64,000 nt of DNA from Laguncularia racemosa (lineage: Eukaryota; Streptophyta; Magnoliopsida; Myrtales; Combretaceae): NCBI GenBank assembly GCA_037954665.1, contig JBBMOL010000098.1, positions 1,178,001 through 1,242,000 on the forward strand, given 5' to 3'. Shown here piece by piece: positions 24,565-35,238 of the stretch. Position numbers and translations under genes: made by a program. The first letter of the stretch is position 1. Each line of letters opens with the position of its first letter. The notes beneath the pieces were generated by a model that made no database searches, had not been told where the DNA came from, and saw nothing but the letters and a program-made list of their open reading frames with translations.

Positions 24565-24904
24565 GCACCTCGAACTCCTCTTGGATATGCTCAAATTCTC
24601 CGATTTAGATAAACCCATATTTTTCCGTTTTTGGATTCGGTTTTATCCCAGCGATTTGATGTAAATCTCTTGTTTTTCTTTGATTTTTCTGATGGATTTG
24701 GCTTTATCTTGACTTTAATCTAGAAGATTAAAAAGAAAACGGCCGATTTCGTCTTCGTCGGACCTGCTCCGGCTCCTCCTCCGATTTTCCTGGGCGAAGA
24801 AGACGATCACGCGCCATGCACGCGTTTCCTCTTGGCCAATCACATGCTGCCACGTGGCAGCTCCAGGGAAAAGAACGAAAAATTTTTGCCGAGCGCCTGC
24901 GGGC

Positions 24905-24971
24905 GGATTCGAACTCGCGACCTTCAGCCTTCACACGGTCCCAACATGCACGCACGAGCCAACTGAGCTGG
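24905..24971 (-). other. tRNA-like A-box/B-box module in the right LTR
   Basis: Minus strand: CCAGCTCAGTTGG at 24971-24959 matches the tRNA A-box consensus, and GAGTTCGAATCC at 24916-24905 matches the B box, about 55 bp apart. It points in the same direction as the element. It lies upstream of the TATA box, so it is in U3. Confidence 0.5.
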
Positions 24972-25252
24972 CCCAATTTCCCGATTTTATTTACATCGCA
25001 AATTGTACATATGCGATGTAATTTTTTTTATTTTTTTGTATTTTTTGAAATTTCAAAAATTTGTAAAAATTATTTATTATTCATTATTGCCATTTCTGAA
25101 ATCATTTTTCAAAATTGACGTGTTTTCCTATTTATTTTTTATTTTTTTGAACATTTTATTTTTTATGGTAAATTAGAGAAAAATTAGAAAAAATTGAAAA
25201 TTGATTATTATTGAGAATTGTTGATTCCTAGGGCAAAAATGGGGTGTTTACA

Positions 25253-25257
25253 TAAAC
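25253..25257. repeat. Right target-site duplication (TAAAC)
   Basis: TAAAC directly follows the CA end of the right LTR and matches 10348-10352. Confidence 0.92.
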
Positions 25258-26040
25258 CAATATTCGTACAGCACGAGGTTTCATCTAGAATCAATAAAAA
25301 ATGAAATCATAGAATGGTTGAAATAATTACAGTCCATCCAAAACGATTATACAACCCTACATGATGCATCATTTTAAAAAAAAAAAAAATCAATTCTGTA
25401 ATTTTCTTATGCTCCAATTATATGTTCCATTAGTATTATGTTAATAAATAACTATTCTATTATGCCTCACATTTTTCTAATAACTATCATTATTATAATA
25501 TTTTCATACTGCTACTTGCTCATCATGCATGCAATTTTATAATAATAAATGTCTTCCAAGTTGAAATTTGTGCACCAGCCTATTAATGTTAACTTGATTA
25601 TTTGGTTACTAATTACTACCGCTTTTATAAAATATGTTTGTTACAAAAGAGATATTTTATACATGCAACACTATAACATAAAATATACATAATAAGTCAA
25701 AACTCTGTATTCTAAACATATTTTATTTTAAATTATATTAGATAGAAACCCACATGATGTGTAGATAAAAATTTAAATTATGATTGTAAAAAAAAAATCT
25801 AAAAAAAAAAACAAATATAAGTATGATTCAATATATATAAACATTCTATTGCTATGAATAAATAAAAATAATAAGTTTTTCTATGTGTGTTGTGTGTTTT
25901 GTAGAAGTCACTATTACATACATTTGATGAATATGCAACGAAAAAAACAAAATAAAAAGTTGATGTAGGTAAGTACTTTAAATAGAAATGACTTATTCTA
26001 TATTTGTTTTCTTAACTATATCTTTTAAATGGCTTTTCAT
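25258..26040. other. AT-rich sequence between the Ogre-like element and the left MULE
   Basis: No gene is recognised. This is where the 3' end and right-hand TIR equivalent of the left MULE would be expected, but I could not align a TIR here. Confidence 0.4.
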
Positions 26041-28560
26041 ATATTTGCATCATTATAATTTTACTAGCTCCCAATTGAGCTTGTCACCTATAGGTAGGAA
26101 GTGGGTCCTATATGTGAGCTTTTGGTGCATCTATTTATACAAATCCGATATAATTGCTGACATATTAAGCCTGATTAAAGAAGCTACTACATAGGTGTGT
26201 GAACATAAGATTCAGTAGATTTGCCATTTTTTGCAAGTGTGTGTATTGCAGGCAAAGTCAATAGGATGTGTTTGAACCCCTCCCCTCAAGCCGCTTGCTA
26301 TACGGTGACTGCTAGTAAGCACTTTAAAATTCTCTCTTACCTACTGTAATCAATGACCCTATAGTTGCTAGTTTGTGAACTCCATCAATCTATCTTTTCA
26401 ATAGCATATTTGGTAAAGATTCTATCATTCGCCATATTCTCAAGTGTCTTCAAATACTTGTTGACGAAGAAAGCCACACAATTGTAAAAGTATTCTTCAC
26501 TAAAGCAACCACCAATAACCCCCAAGCTCTTTTCAAGATAGAATTATAGTTTTCTACAATGTTAGAGGTCATATACCTACATCAATAGCAACCATTATGG
26601 GCTAACATCCACATCTCCACCGACACGTCGTTAAACCATGTGGGGACATCAAGCTTAATAGTCCTCACTGGGCCCATGAAATAGTTCAATTTTCGAACTT
26701 GTGTCTATATCCCCGTGTATGTCACCAACTTCTTACATTCCATATTTTTATGTGCCTTATTGAAGTTGCTTGCAATGTGTCATATACAAAATCATCACAC
26801 TACAAATGGAGGGCACCATCCATTGGCTCGAGCTTCGACTGCTGACTTGATACCAGGATGTCTATCCAATATAAGGCAAATGGTTTCATGACCTTTACAA
26901 TTGCCAACCGCTTGTTCTTTCAATTTCCACAAAAACCAGCCCCATGTTTTAGCCAACTCATCATCTACAAGAGTAATGCCAACGAAAGTATATAATTATT
27001 GCCATCAACGCCACAAGTAATCAGCAACTTGTGCATATACTTTACATATAGAAAAGTTTCATCAATGGTAATAATATATCTAAGCAATCTCCATGCTACA
27101 ATGCACAGCTCAAACACCTAGAAAACCTACTTAAGAGTGGATACCCTAAGGGTATTGGATCTTCTCCATCTCCAATCAACTCGTGTCCTAGAATTGGTAT
27201 TTTTTTATCACATTTAGACACTTAGAGAGCTCATTGTAAAACATCTCTCAATTCCTGTATATATGCTCAATAGCCCATTTCTTGGCCTTCTAAACCCGTC
27301 TCTTGGCTATCCTATAACCAAATTTCTGTTCTAAAACAAAAGCAAGCTCCATAACCTTCATATCAAGATTGTCCATTACAAGATTTACAAACCGACTAAG
27401 ATTGCAATCCAACTATGAGTAATCATGACTTATCATTGGTTAATGTATGTGTGTGGACCCTCGAATCTGGTAACTACGAATAACCCCTTTAACTTCTCCT
27501 TTTGGGCCTGAAGCCTCCACTTACAGCCATCTTCTCTTTTCAAACAATAAATAAACCAAAGCGACATATTAGATTCTACGACAATGAAGTTATAATAGTT
27601 CTTCATATGGTAAGCCTTAACTACTTGAATAACATCTACCTTTATCCTGAATCTCATAACCATATGGAACTCATCACTACTACTAGAATCGTTGCACATT
27701 ATATTTTGCTTTTGCTTGAAAAAAATGTAACCACCATCACCACCAATGTTGTAGAAAGGAACATGATCTCTAACTGTCGTATAAGGTAGCTCAACCTACC
27801 CTAGCTGATATATTGCTTGTGTGAAGTGCCCTAATGCGATGGGATGATCCTCTTCAACCATATCATCTCCTCTGTTTTCACTTTCCTCATCTTCCTCCTT
27901 AGAGTTTTCCTCATAATTGGAACTTTCCTTCTCAGCACCCATTCCTACATCGGTGTCCATTGCAGTTCTGCTATCAAATGCACCATGTAGGGATCACATG
28001 TGTTTGGTTGTTGTAAAACTGGAGTAACTGCTATGTCTACTTCATCTTCATCATTTAACGATGCCTCTTCCATGGGGGTTGGAATATATGCTTTAAACAT
28101 CAATGGCTTGGGAGGCATTTCTTCCATGTTATGTGAGAAATGTGGGTGCCTACTTTGTCATAATGTTTGTTGTTCGGATGGACCCCCCAAATCTTCAAAT
28201 ATTCTAACATACAACTGCTGTATACCATGCTCTCCAAAGGATTCAGCCATTTCAATTAGATTTTCCACATCATTATCATCTCTAATTGCCATAGACGTGT
28301 AAGATGCATTACCTTCATGGAAAATAGGATGTCTATGAATTATCTCAACCCCCACTACAATTGGATCGACTCCAATACTCCAGTAGATTCTATACAAGAA
28401 TTCGATGTAATCCACATTCTTCTTCATTTTCAACTTCTTAACCAAACTCCTATCATATTTCGAGCCCCAATTACCTCTGAAAATATTTTTAAATGCATAA
28501 ACTAACAATTTAACATAGTCACCTATTATTATCATGTCTGTAATATAGATAAATTATTAA
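26041..28560 (-). pseudogene. MuDR-type transposase pseudogene (left MULE)
   Basis: Read on the minus strand, blocks follow the same order as the right MULE: an N-terminal domain (GDYVKLLVYAFKN at 28535, KLKMKKNVDYIEFLYRI), an acidic linker (VLQQPNTCDPY near 28.0 kb), the MuDR N-terminal DNA-binding region (KAYHMKNYYNFIVVESN and GCKWRLQAQ near 27.5-27.6 kb), then the catalytic region with TIDETFLYVKYMHKLL near 27.06 kb, which keeps the first catalytic Asp. Many stops and shifts follow. The homology to the right copy ends at about 26.05 kb. Termini were not found; the 5' side runs directly into LINE-like sequence at about 28.56 kb. MULE transposases cut at long TIRs and insert with 8-10 bp duplications; this copy is inactive. 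Confidence 0.8.
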
Positions 28561-28789
28561 TTAATTGACAAAAATAGATAATTTCAATTTTTTAAACTTG
28601 ACAATGCACAACAATGGAAAATTTGGCATCAAGGAAACTGCATTCCGTTCCAAAAGCAGTAAGATACTATTGCTTTATCCCAAAGAGCTAAAAGTGTAGC
28701 CCATGAATATTGGATTATTAACAAAATAAGAAAGCAAATCTACCAAACTGAGTTTAGGAATTTAAGCTGGAAAATACCCTCTGCTAATG

Positions 28790-29220
28790 GATATCCTTAC
28801 GTAAATATGGTTCATTACTGCTGAATTCAAGGCAAGCTACAACTGGAGTTGTGATTAGAGATAGCATAGGTCGATGGATTTTAGGATTTGGTAGGAAGTT
28901 GGCATGCAATGAAATTCTAATGGCCTGAGTTATGGGGAGTATATTGGGGCTTAACACATTGTTTGCAAGAAGGCTTTATGAAAGTGGAAATAAATGCTGA
29001 TTCACATATTGCATTTAAGCTATTAGAGGGCAAAGCTAAAACAAAGTTGAAATATTGTAATATCATGTTTGCTTGCAAGGAAAACCTCTCCTCCCTCCAC
29101 AATATTTCACGAGAGACGAACATGGTGGCTGACTTTTTGGCTGAAAGGATGCATGAAGTAGAAGCAAATGAAGTATTTTTTGATATACCTCCTATGCAAG
29201 TTTCAAAACTTCCATAAAAT
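28790..29220 (+). pseudogene. RNase H end of a LINE-type non-LTR retrotransposon
   Basis: On the plus strand a degraded frame shows the pattern of plant LINE RNase H domains: ATTGVVIRDSIGRWILGFGR, then LMEVEINADSHIAFKLL-like text (FMKVEINADSHIAFKLLEG as read) and ISRETNMVADFLAERM, the last matching the conserved 'R..N..AD.LA' end of the fold. Upstream, 28.56-28.79 kb, is probably part of the same element. It ends with a stop at 29217 and an untranslated tail reaching a T-rich run near 29.29 kb. Inactive fragment. Confidence 0.72.
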
Positions 29221-29685
29221 GATGTTTCTAATTATGGACTTGTTCGGAAACCTCGAACTCTAATGGTCGAATATGGAGTTGCAACTCCGATTTTTTTTTT
29301 TTTTTTTCCTTTGATGACTTATGTAAAACATGGTGTGCTTGTATGAACTCTGGTTTTTAGTTTAATGATTATCTCTTTTCACCGAGGAAAGAAAATATTA
29401 TGATACCACAATCTCTTGCGTTTTGATATCATAGATAAAGATAGCTTATATGTACTAACGCATGGTCATTTTGTGCTCTATGGCAATTCAAATACAGGAG
29501 CCTCTATTTTCGTCCCCCACGTAAGACTAATTTCCAATGATGCTGTTGGTTTTTTCGAGTATCCCTATGTCATTATTTTCCTTGCAAACTCGATCATATG
29601 GGGTGTAGTGACCATACCAAAAAAACAAACCCATCCAATTGAATCATAAAATGCAATTTTTGAAAATTCTATTTGATACTCTATG
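29221..29685. other. LINE 3' tail and short intergenic sequence
   Basis: Includes a run of about 20 T near 29290-29308. The first part is likely the 3' untranslated region of the LINE remnant. No gene is seen in the remainder. Confidence 0.4.
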
Positions 29686-30025
29686 ATAACATTTGATTAG
29701 CAGAACTGGATAATATAAAGAAAACTAGATAATATTATACAAAAAAAAAACTATAGAATATAATTTTCTTATACTACATTTAGAATATATAGTACATAAT
29801 ACAAATTTTAATAACAATATAAAATTATTTTTAGTGTCAACTTAAAAACTTATAAAAAGAGTTTTAACATAAATATAATAGCAAAAGAAACTATAATATC
29901 TTTTGAGTTTCAAAAATATACTTTACTCTAAAATAAATTTTTTGTATCATAATGTATATGGTACAGATTTTATAGGTTTTCTCCAATCCTTTAAAATCCT
30001 TTTGTCTAGTAACATAATCAAATAT
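29686..30025. mobile_element. AT-rich MITE, copy 2
   Basis: Starts ATAACATTTGATTAGCAGAA and ends AACATAATCAAATAT, which are imperfect inverted repeats. The right part (ATGGTACAGATTTTATAGG) is related to 3.0-3.1 kb of copy 1. Non-coding. Confidence 0.5.
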
Positions 30026-31580
30026 ACAAACCAAATAAAAATTAAGAATTAAATATTAGCAACAAAACGCCACCTATATGAACCAAAACCAAACCACATT
30101 GTTAAAATAATATTAATTTGTATAAGTGAACTTCCATTTGATTTCCATATTGTTGATTTTATTATAATTAATTTATTTCACTTCCTTACCATTGAATATG
30201 GATTATTCTAATCTTAAATTTTCTAATGTTTATACATCTTAATGTAGTCATTCACGAAATGAGTAACGATTGTATTTCTTTATAAAAAGGTATGATTGAG
30301 AAATATTAATTTGTATAAGAGAATTTCCATTTGAGTTATCTACTGTTGATTTGATTTTATTTAAATAATTTATTTCACTTTATTACCGTTGAATATGAAT
30401 CATTCTAACCTCAAAATTTTTAATGCTTACACATCTTAATGTATAGGTATTTACTAAATGGATAAACAACAATTTTATTTCTTCATACAAAAGTATGATT
30501 GAGAAATGAAAAGATAAAAGTATAAATACATAAAGATATGGTTAAATGAAGAAAACATGAAATAAAAACAAATGCAATTCAGATTGAAATTGAAACCAAA
30601 CCAAACCGTTTAAAGCAATTCAGCTCAGATTTTCAAACCGCTTAAAGTGGTTTGATTTAGAAAGCAGTTGCAAACCAAAAAGGGAGAACGTCAGTTGTTT
30701 TTTTACTTATTTTCAAACCCTTTTGCATGTAATTTAATTAGATAACTATCATGATACAACTTGTCCACAGCACAAACTCCACGAATTTCAATAGTCTGTT
30801 CTCCAGAATTCTTCTAACCCGCTGATCAGACACACAACCCCGATTTTTAATTTTCTCAACTGGACTAGAAAAAAGTGTTTCTCCATAAGCATAATGAGGT
30901 GGAGGAAAACATGAAATGTCCTGAAGAAAATGGCAGCACTGCTGGACCTTTTGGCTACTGTTCTTAGCACGAATCTGCTTCCGACAAATGCTCCAAGGCA
31001 AAGAACAAGGGACTAAACATGCAAAAGGGTATATGAAAAGAAAAAGGATGATGGAAACCAATTTAGCTTTTTACAATTCGTTTAAACTTTAAATAAACTA
31101 ATCACACTCGAAAGTTAGAAATTATACAAAGTTGGCTGTTGAACACTTCAGATCTACTAACATTGCACATGCCACAAGCTGTATACACCCCCATATGATG
31201 AAAATATATATAACCATCAGTTTACTGCATGGGTATGCCATCTGATGAAATGCAAACATTGCAGATGCAGAAATTACTGGGTTAGCAGCATGCCATAAGT
31301 TAATCCTCAGTTGTTTTCTCAATCCTTTGATTTCAAAAGAGACATTTCATGAGTATGACATTCTAATGAGTATATGCTACAGTAATGACCAAACTAAAAA
31401 TTGCAGCAGGTAATAGTGTTACCATATTGCTGTTGAGCTTTAGCGTAGCATGTCCAAAATTGGAGGAGATACATCAAAATTCCTGATAAAGGCAATATCA
31501 ACCAATGAGTTGATACTAATTTGCACATTCCCACAAAGAATTCAGTATTGATGATTGTCCAGATCTATCTGGTCTCTCCC
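30026..31580. other. Downstream region of the trihelix gene
   Basis: Contains AT-rich DNA with a self-similar duplicated pair: ATTAATTTGTATAAG...CTTCCATTTGA near 30.11 kb and again near 30.31 kb, about 190 bp apart. The 31.0-31.58 kb part probably includes the 3'UTR of the trihelix gene. The frame 30738-31061 (minus) is unassigned. Confidence 0.4.
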
Positions 31581-32891
31581 TCAATGCCTGTCAATGGTAT
31601 GTGGAGGAGGGTCTAAGGATGCTTCCTGTCTACAGAAATTGATCTCCATTTCCTTCTTCTTCAATTGCAATTCTTTGCGATCATTTTCGAGGCTCATCCT
31701 CTCATTCTCTAACCTCAACCTCTCCAGATCCCGATTTTTCTTGCTGCAGTATCTCAGCCACTTAAATCGTTGTTTTTCAAGCTCAAAAGCTTCTGCCTGA
31801 ATTCGTATCTTTTGATCTTGAAGCTGCACTGCCTTTCTCTTAATCCACTCTTTTCTTTCCCACACCGACTTTGACAGATCCTGAAATATCCCTGCCATTT
31901 CAACCTCAAAACCATCGTGTGGCCATAAAAGGCAGTCATCATTGCTCCCCTTCATCCTTTCATTATATTCCTTCTTTCTACTACTACCCCCCTCTGCATC
32001 ATCATCATCCTCATTATCCTGGTCATCATTTTCTTCATCATCATGATCCTCTGCATCACCATCAGATGCATTGCTTTCTCTCATGCACCTCTCAAGTTGT
32101 AGAGTATATCCTTGCATACCAAAATCTTGGCAATTTGGAATTTTCTGACCATTGTGGTATGCACACATCTCCTTGTAAAATAAGTGCTTCGAGCTTAGAA
32201 TCTTTCTCACATCCTCCCTAGACTTGGCTGAAAGTTGCGGCATTGAATCCATAAGAGCAGGATTCTCCACTACCTGACAACTGGTACCCCTTCCAAGAAT
32301 ATCATTCAACTTCTTGTACCTCTTATTCAAGTCGTTGAACTTATCCTCGCATTGCTGAGGCGAAACATGACAACCATTGCTAATCATAATCTTCGAAACA
32401 GTCTTCCATTTGCCCTTCTTTTGGAAGACCCCAGATTTCCTCTTAAGCCCCTCCCCACCCTCAAAAGCACCATCATCACCCACACAAGCAACCACAGCAA
32501 TAAGAAGCCTAACCACGTCATCAGTCCATTTCATCCGCTGCCAAGGAGAACCCCTTTTACCCTTTATCCCGCTAGGGTTTTCACTGCTCCAATCATCAAA
32601 ACTCATGTCGTCATCCTCACTCATATTGCTATTGCTTACCAACCCAACTGGGGCCTTCCCCTTGCTGAGATTTACCCACATCCCCTGCTGCCCTGAACCT
32701 CCTTTCTCATCCATTAATCCAATTGGAAGGGGATCGTTTTCAAGTCCAGCAATCGGATTCGTATGATGCTGATGATTCATCGACGAATGACCTAATTGAG
32801 CCTGTCTATGCTGATGCATCGGAGATTCTAAATCTAACAAGCCCCCATTCGGACCCGACAAAAATCCCCCTCCCAATCCCGAACCGTCCAT
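31581..32891 (-). CDS. Trihelix (GT-gamma-like) transcription factor
   Basis: A single 436-codon exon. Seen: a Met/His/Gln-rich N-terminus (residues 1-50, such as MHQHRQAQLGHSSMNHQHH), a trihelix/Myb-like DNA-binding domain at about residues 117-200 with GSPWQRMKWTDDVVRLLI, GKWKTVSKIMISNGCHVS and CEDKFNDLNKRYKKLNDI, a conserved block RKILSSKHLFYKEMCAYHNG, an acidic stretch near residues 275-305 (DGDAEDHDDEENDDQ), and a C-terminal coiled coil from about 345 to 425. This layout matches plant GT-gamma trihelix proteins such as At1g21200, a clade that also includes the hypoxia regulator HRA1 (from memory). Nuclear, binds GT-type elements; the coiled coil likely mediates dimerisation. The first ATG gives the usual length. 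Which paralogue it is remains open. Confidence 0.92.
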   Translation of the reverse strand: MDGSGLGGGFLSGPNGGLLDLESPMHQHRQAQLGHSSMNHQHHTNPIAGLENDPLPIGLMDEKGGSGQQGMWVNLSKGKAPVGLVSNSNMSEDDDMSFDDWSSENPSGIKGKRGSPWQRMKWTDDVVRLLIAVVACVGDDGAFEGGEGLKRKSGVFQKKGKWKTVSKIMISNGCHVSPQQCEDKFNDLNKRYKKLNDILGRGTSCQVVENPALMDSMPQLSAKSREDVRKILSSKHLFYKEMCAYHNGQKIPNCQDFGMQGYTLQLERCMRESNASDGDAEDHDDEENDDQDNEDDDDAEGGSSRKKEYNERMKGSNDDCLLWPHDGFEVEMAGIFQDLSKSVWERKEWIKRKAVQLQDQKIRIQAEAFELEKQRFKWLRYCSKKNRDLERLRLENERMSLENDRKELQLKKKEMEINFCRQEASLDPPPHTIDRH

Positions 32892-32943
32892 TTACCAAAC
32901 CCTTAAACCCAGAATCCCTTACAACATATCCGGTTAGTACAAC

Positions 32944-33261
32944 CTGAATAATCCGCTAAACCCCCCGAAACTCCAAATTCTAAAATTTTCCTTCAATCAA
33001 CAAGGCTAATTTTCCGAATTCAATCAATCCACATAAATCATATCAAGCAAAAGAAAAAACTATCAAAAATGACCCAACATGAGATTCTCTGCTGTTTAAA
33101 ACAAATTGGTACTAAATTTTCACCTCTTTCACTATAAAGCTACAAACTTTAACAAGAAACTCATAAAAAAACTCAAACTTCACCGACTAAAATTGAAGAA
33201 ATAGACCAAATAAAACTACCCTATTCTTCTTTACTCAAGGTAGCCTGAAAGCAAAACTTAC
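32944..33261 (-). other. Putative 5'UTR intron of the trihelix gene
   Basis: On the minus strand CATCTGG is followed by a strong donor GTAAGTTTTGC (GT at 33261-33260), and TTATTCAG (AG at 32945-32944) lies 52 bases before the ATG. This gives a 318-bp AT-rich intron in the leader. Inferred from splice signals only. Confidence 0.5.
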
Positions 33262-33496
33262 CCAGATGTTATACTAGTAGTCGATGAGAAATAGAATCGA
33301 GCCAGACAAGAAAAGATTTATAAGCTTCTCTAGGTAAAAGGAGGATGGAGAAGTTAAGTCAAATTCCAGTGAGGGCTTCAACAATCGTGTATGTGTGCTT
33401 CAGTTAGAGTTGTCTTCTATTTTTCAGCGCTAGAAAAGAGAATGTGGAGACCCTTTGTCGGATCGCAACTGGTGACTGGTGACATGACAATATTTA

Positions 33497-33524
33497 TACA
33501 CACACAGAGAGAGAGAGAGAGAGA
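33497..33524. repeat. CA/GA microsatellite upstream of the trihelix gene
   Basis: An ACACAC run changes directly into a GAGAGA run of about 18 bases. On the minus strand this is a CT-rich tract, common near plant transcription starts. Confidence 0.7.
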
Positions 33525-35029
33525 TTGGGATGATTAAATTGAGACGGTACAGTGATATGAGCATCGTTGGTTCGCCATGTTCAGGTCAATCGGGATACAG
33601 GGAATCAGGTTTGCATTTTGCTCTAAAGGTGTATTTTTTGAGGAAATATCAGTTTGGAGAAATTTATTCCTATTTTCTACCATCAATTGCTTCCATTCCG
33701 GAAAAGAAAAACCAAATTTTTTTAAATATTATTGAAAAGATATCAATTAAAAAATATTTTTAAAATTACATTAAGTTAAAATACCGATTTTACTTTTATA
33801 CTCAATTATTTATATTGTTCGTAAAATTGATATTTAAAATATTGATTTTAAGTAATATAATTTTAAAATTAATTTTTTTATTTGCATAATTTTAAAATTA
33901 TTTTTAAAAATTATAATTTTTTTTTTCCTTTACGCTTGCATACCTTTATTCGGTTTTTTCTTCTAGTGAGAATTATTATGTTGTCTTTTTTTTCCTTTTT
34001 CTTTTTTTTTTCTCCGAATGGATCAAACGTTATACACCTTTGAATCTTATGTTAAATTTGCCAAATTTTAATGCCAATAAATTTAATTACTATTAGGATA
34101 GATGATTTATTTCTAGCTATATAGTTTATCAATGGTGAAAGGGGGCGAAATGGACCTATATCATCCATATCAAACAATAATATTTATACCTATTACACTG
34201 CGATTATAAAAAAATTATATAAATAATATTTATAGCTATTAGACTAAGATTATAAAAGTTTTGTATAATAAATACAAGGTAGTATGTATCCATTCATTGA
34301 AACTTTCCTCGCTTAGACACTAAGCTCGCATATGAATGAGTATTGAACTTAGTAAACCACGGAGCCTCTAATAACTTTTTTTTTTTTTCTCTTTGGTTAT
34401 ATATTAGGCAGCATAAGGTGAATTCTAGTTCTCGATCAAATGAAATAAAGTTTGAAAATATGTAATGAAAATATAATGAAACTTAAATTCTAATCTAAAT
34501 AACAAAACCTAATGTTAAACTATAATCACTCAAGATAGATAGTCAAATGGTTTAATACATAGATTACTACATTTATTGTTGTTTTATATTTTTTATTGAA
34601 TTTTGTATTTATATTCATATAGTTGAGTTATGTGATTCATTTTTAGTGGTATTAGACTTAACTATGTAGAATTTTTTTGTTATAAAATAATAATATTAAA
34701 AAAAAATCACTTGTCTAAAAAAAATTCACGTAATTGAGACTTATGTGTTTACAAAGTATTGTAATTTTTTTCTTTTTTTTTTCAACTATTATTACAGTTA
34801 GGAGAAGAATAATTCAATTTTAACCCATTTTAATGGAAGATCAGTATTTATGTTATTTGATTACAAAGGCCTTGATACAAATTCCTACAATTAGAGTTCA
34901 ATTGAGGCTTTTTATGTATTTATGGCTTCCATTTATCAGAAGAAATGCAATGTCTACTTAGTTGTAATACCAAATCAAAATGATCCAAGCAGTAAACATT
35001 GTAAGTCCTATATTTTTGGAAAGAAAACC
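33525..35029. other. Intergenic AT-rich sequence
   Basis: No gene recognised between the trihelix promoter and the right MULE. Confidence 0.5.
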
Positions 35030-35049
35030 AATTCACCATCATGTGAAGT

Positions 35050-35129
35050 TTATATGGCCTTATGTGCATACAAACCAAGCTGGTTAGCAAAATACTCAAA
35101 CTCGTGAGTCCATTCAACTAGCAAATCTT
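35050..35129 (-). other. Possible terminal-exon fragment beside the MULE
   Basis: On the minus strand the frame DLLVEWTHEFEYFANQLG ends in LYAHKAI and a stop at 35050-35052, and is followed by sequence that looks like a 3'UTR. The MULE target duplication lies at the 5' edge of this frame. I cannot name the protein. It may be a chance frame. Confidence 0.25.
35120..35129. repeat. Left target-site duplication of the right MULE
   Basis: AGCAAATCTT here is repeated exactly at 39460-39469. MULEs usually make 8-10 bp duplications. Because the end bases are ambiguous the true duplication is between 8 and 10 bp. Confidence 0.82.
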
Positions 35130-35238
35130 GAGGAATGCTCTTATATAATATTATAATATATATATATATTTTAAATTGCGAAATAGTATACCCAAAAAAA
35201 TTATTACAAAAATAAGTTATGAAGGTGCAGACATTGAA
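35130..35238. repeat. Left terminal inverted repeat of the right MULE
   Basis: Starts GAGGAATGCTCTTATATAAT, carries GCGAAATAGTATACCC and ends near AAGGTGCAGAC. Each block has its inverted counterpart in 39370-39459. An expanded TA run (35150-35170) explains the small length difference between the arms. Confidence 0.82.

Larger units (their letters stand above)
10353..25252 (-). mobile_element. Complete Ogre-like (Tat lineage) Ty3/Gypsy LTR retrotransposon, about 14.9 kb
   Basis: Two direct LTRs of 2123 and 2124 bp, TG...CA termini, a 5-bp TAAAC target duplication, a primer-binding site beside the right LTR and a polypurine tract beside the left LTR show an element transcribed from right to left. 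Internal order in the element's direction is ORF1, gag, protease, intron, RT-RNase H, second RNase H, integrase, tandem array. The extra archaeal-type RNase H between the first RNase H and integrase is typical of the Tat lineage. ORF1 before gag, the intron after protease, the tRNA-Arg primer site and the tandem 3' region point to Ogre. All reading frames are broken by stops or single-base shifts, so this copy cannot make its own proteins although its ends look intact. Confidence 0.95.
23129..25252 (-). repeat. Right LTR (5' LTR in element orientation)
   Basis: Nearly identical to 10353-12475. In this copy several CpG sites are kept where the left copy has TpG or CpA (for example CACGTGGCAG near 24852 against CATGTGGCAG near 12074), which fits methylation-driven decay after insertion. 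It should hold the active promoter of the element. Confidence 0.95.

Noticed and set aside
30738..31061. 107-codon minus-strand frame downstream of the trihelix gene
   Set aside because: No recognisable domain and no supporting splice structure. It could be 3'UTR or chance.
31871..32221. His-rich plus-strand frame opposite the trihelix gene
   Set aside because: Shadow of the acidic stretch (GAT/GAC codons) on the coding strand.
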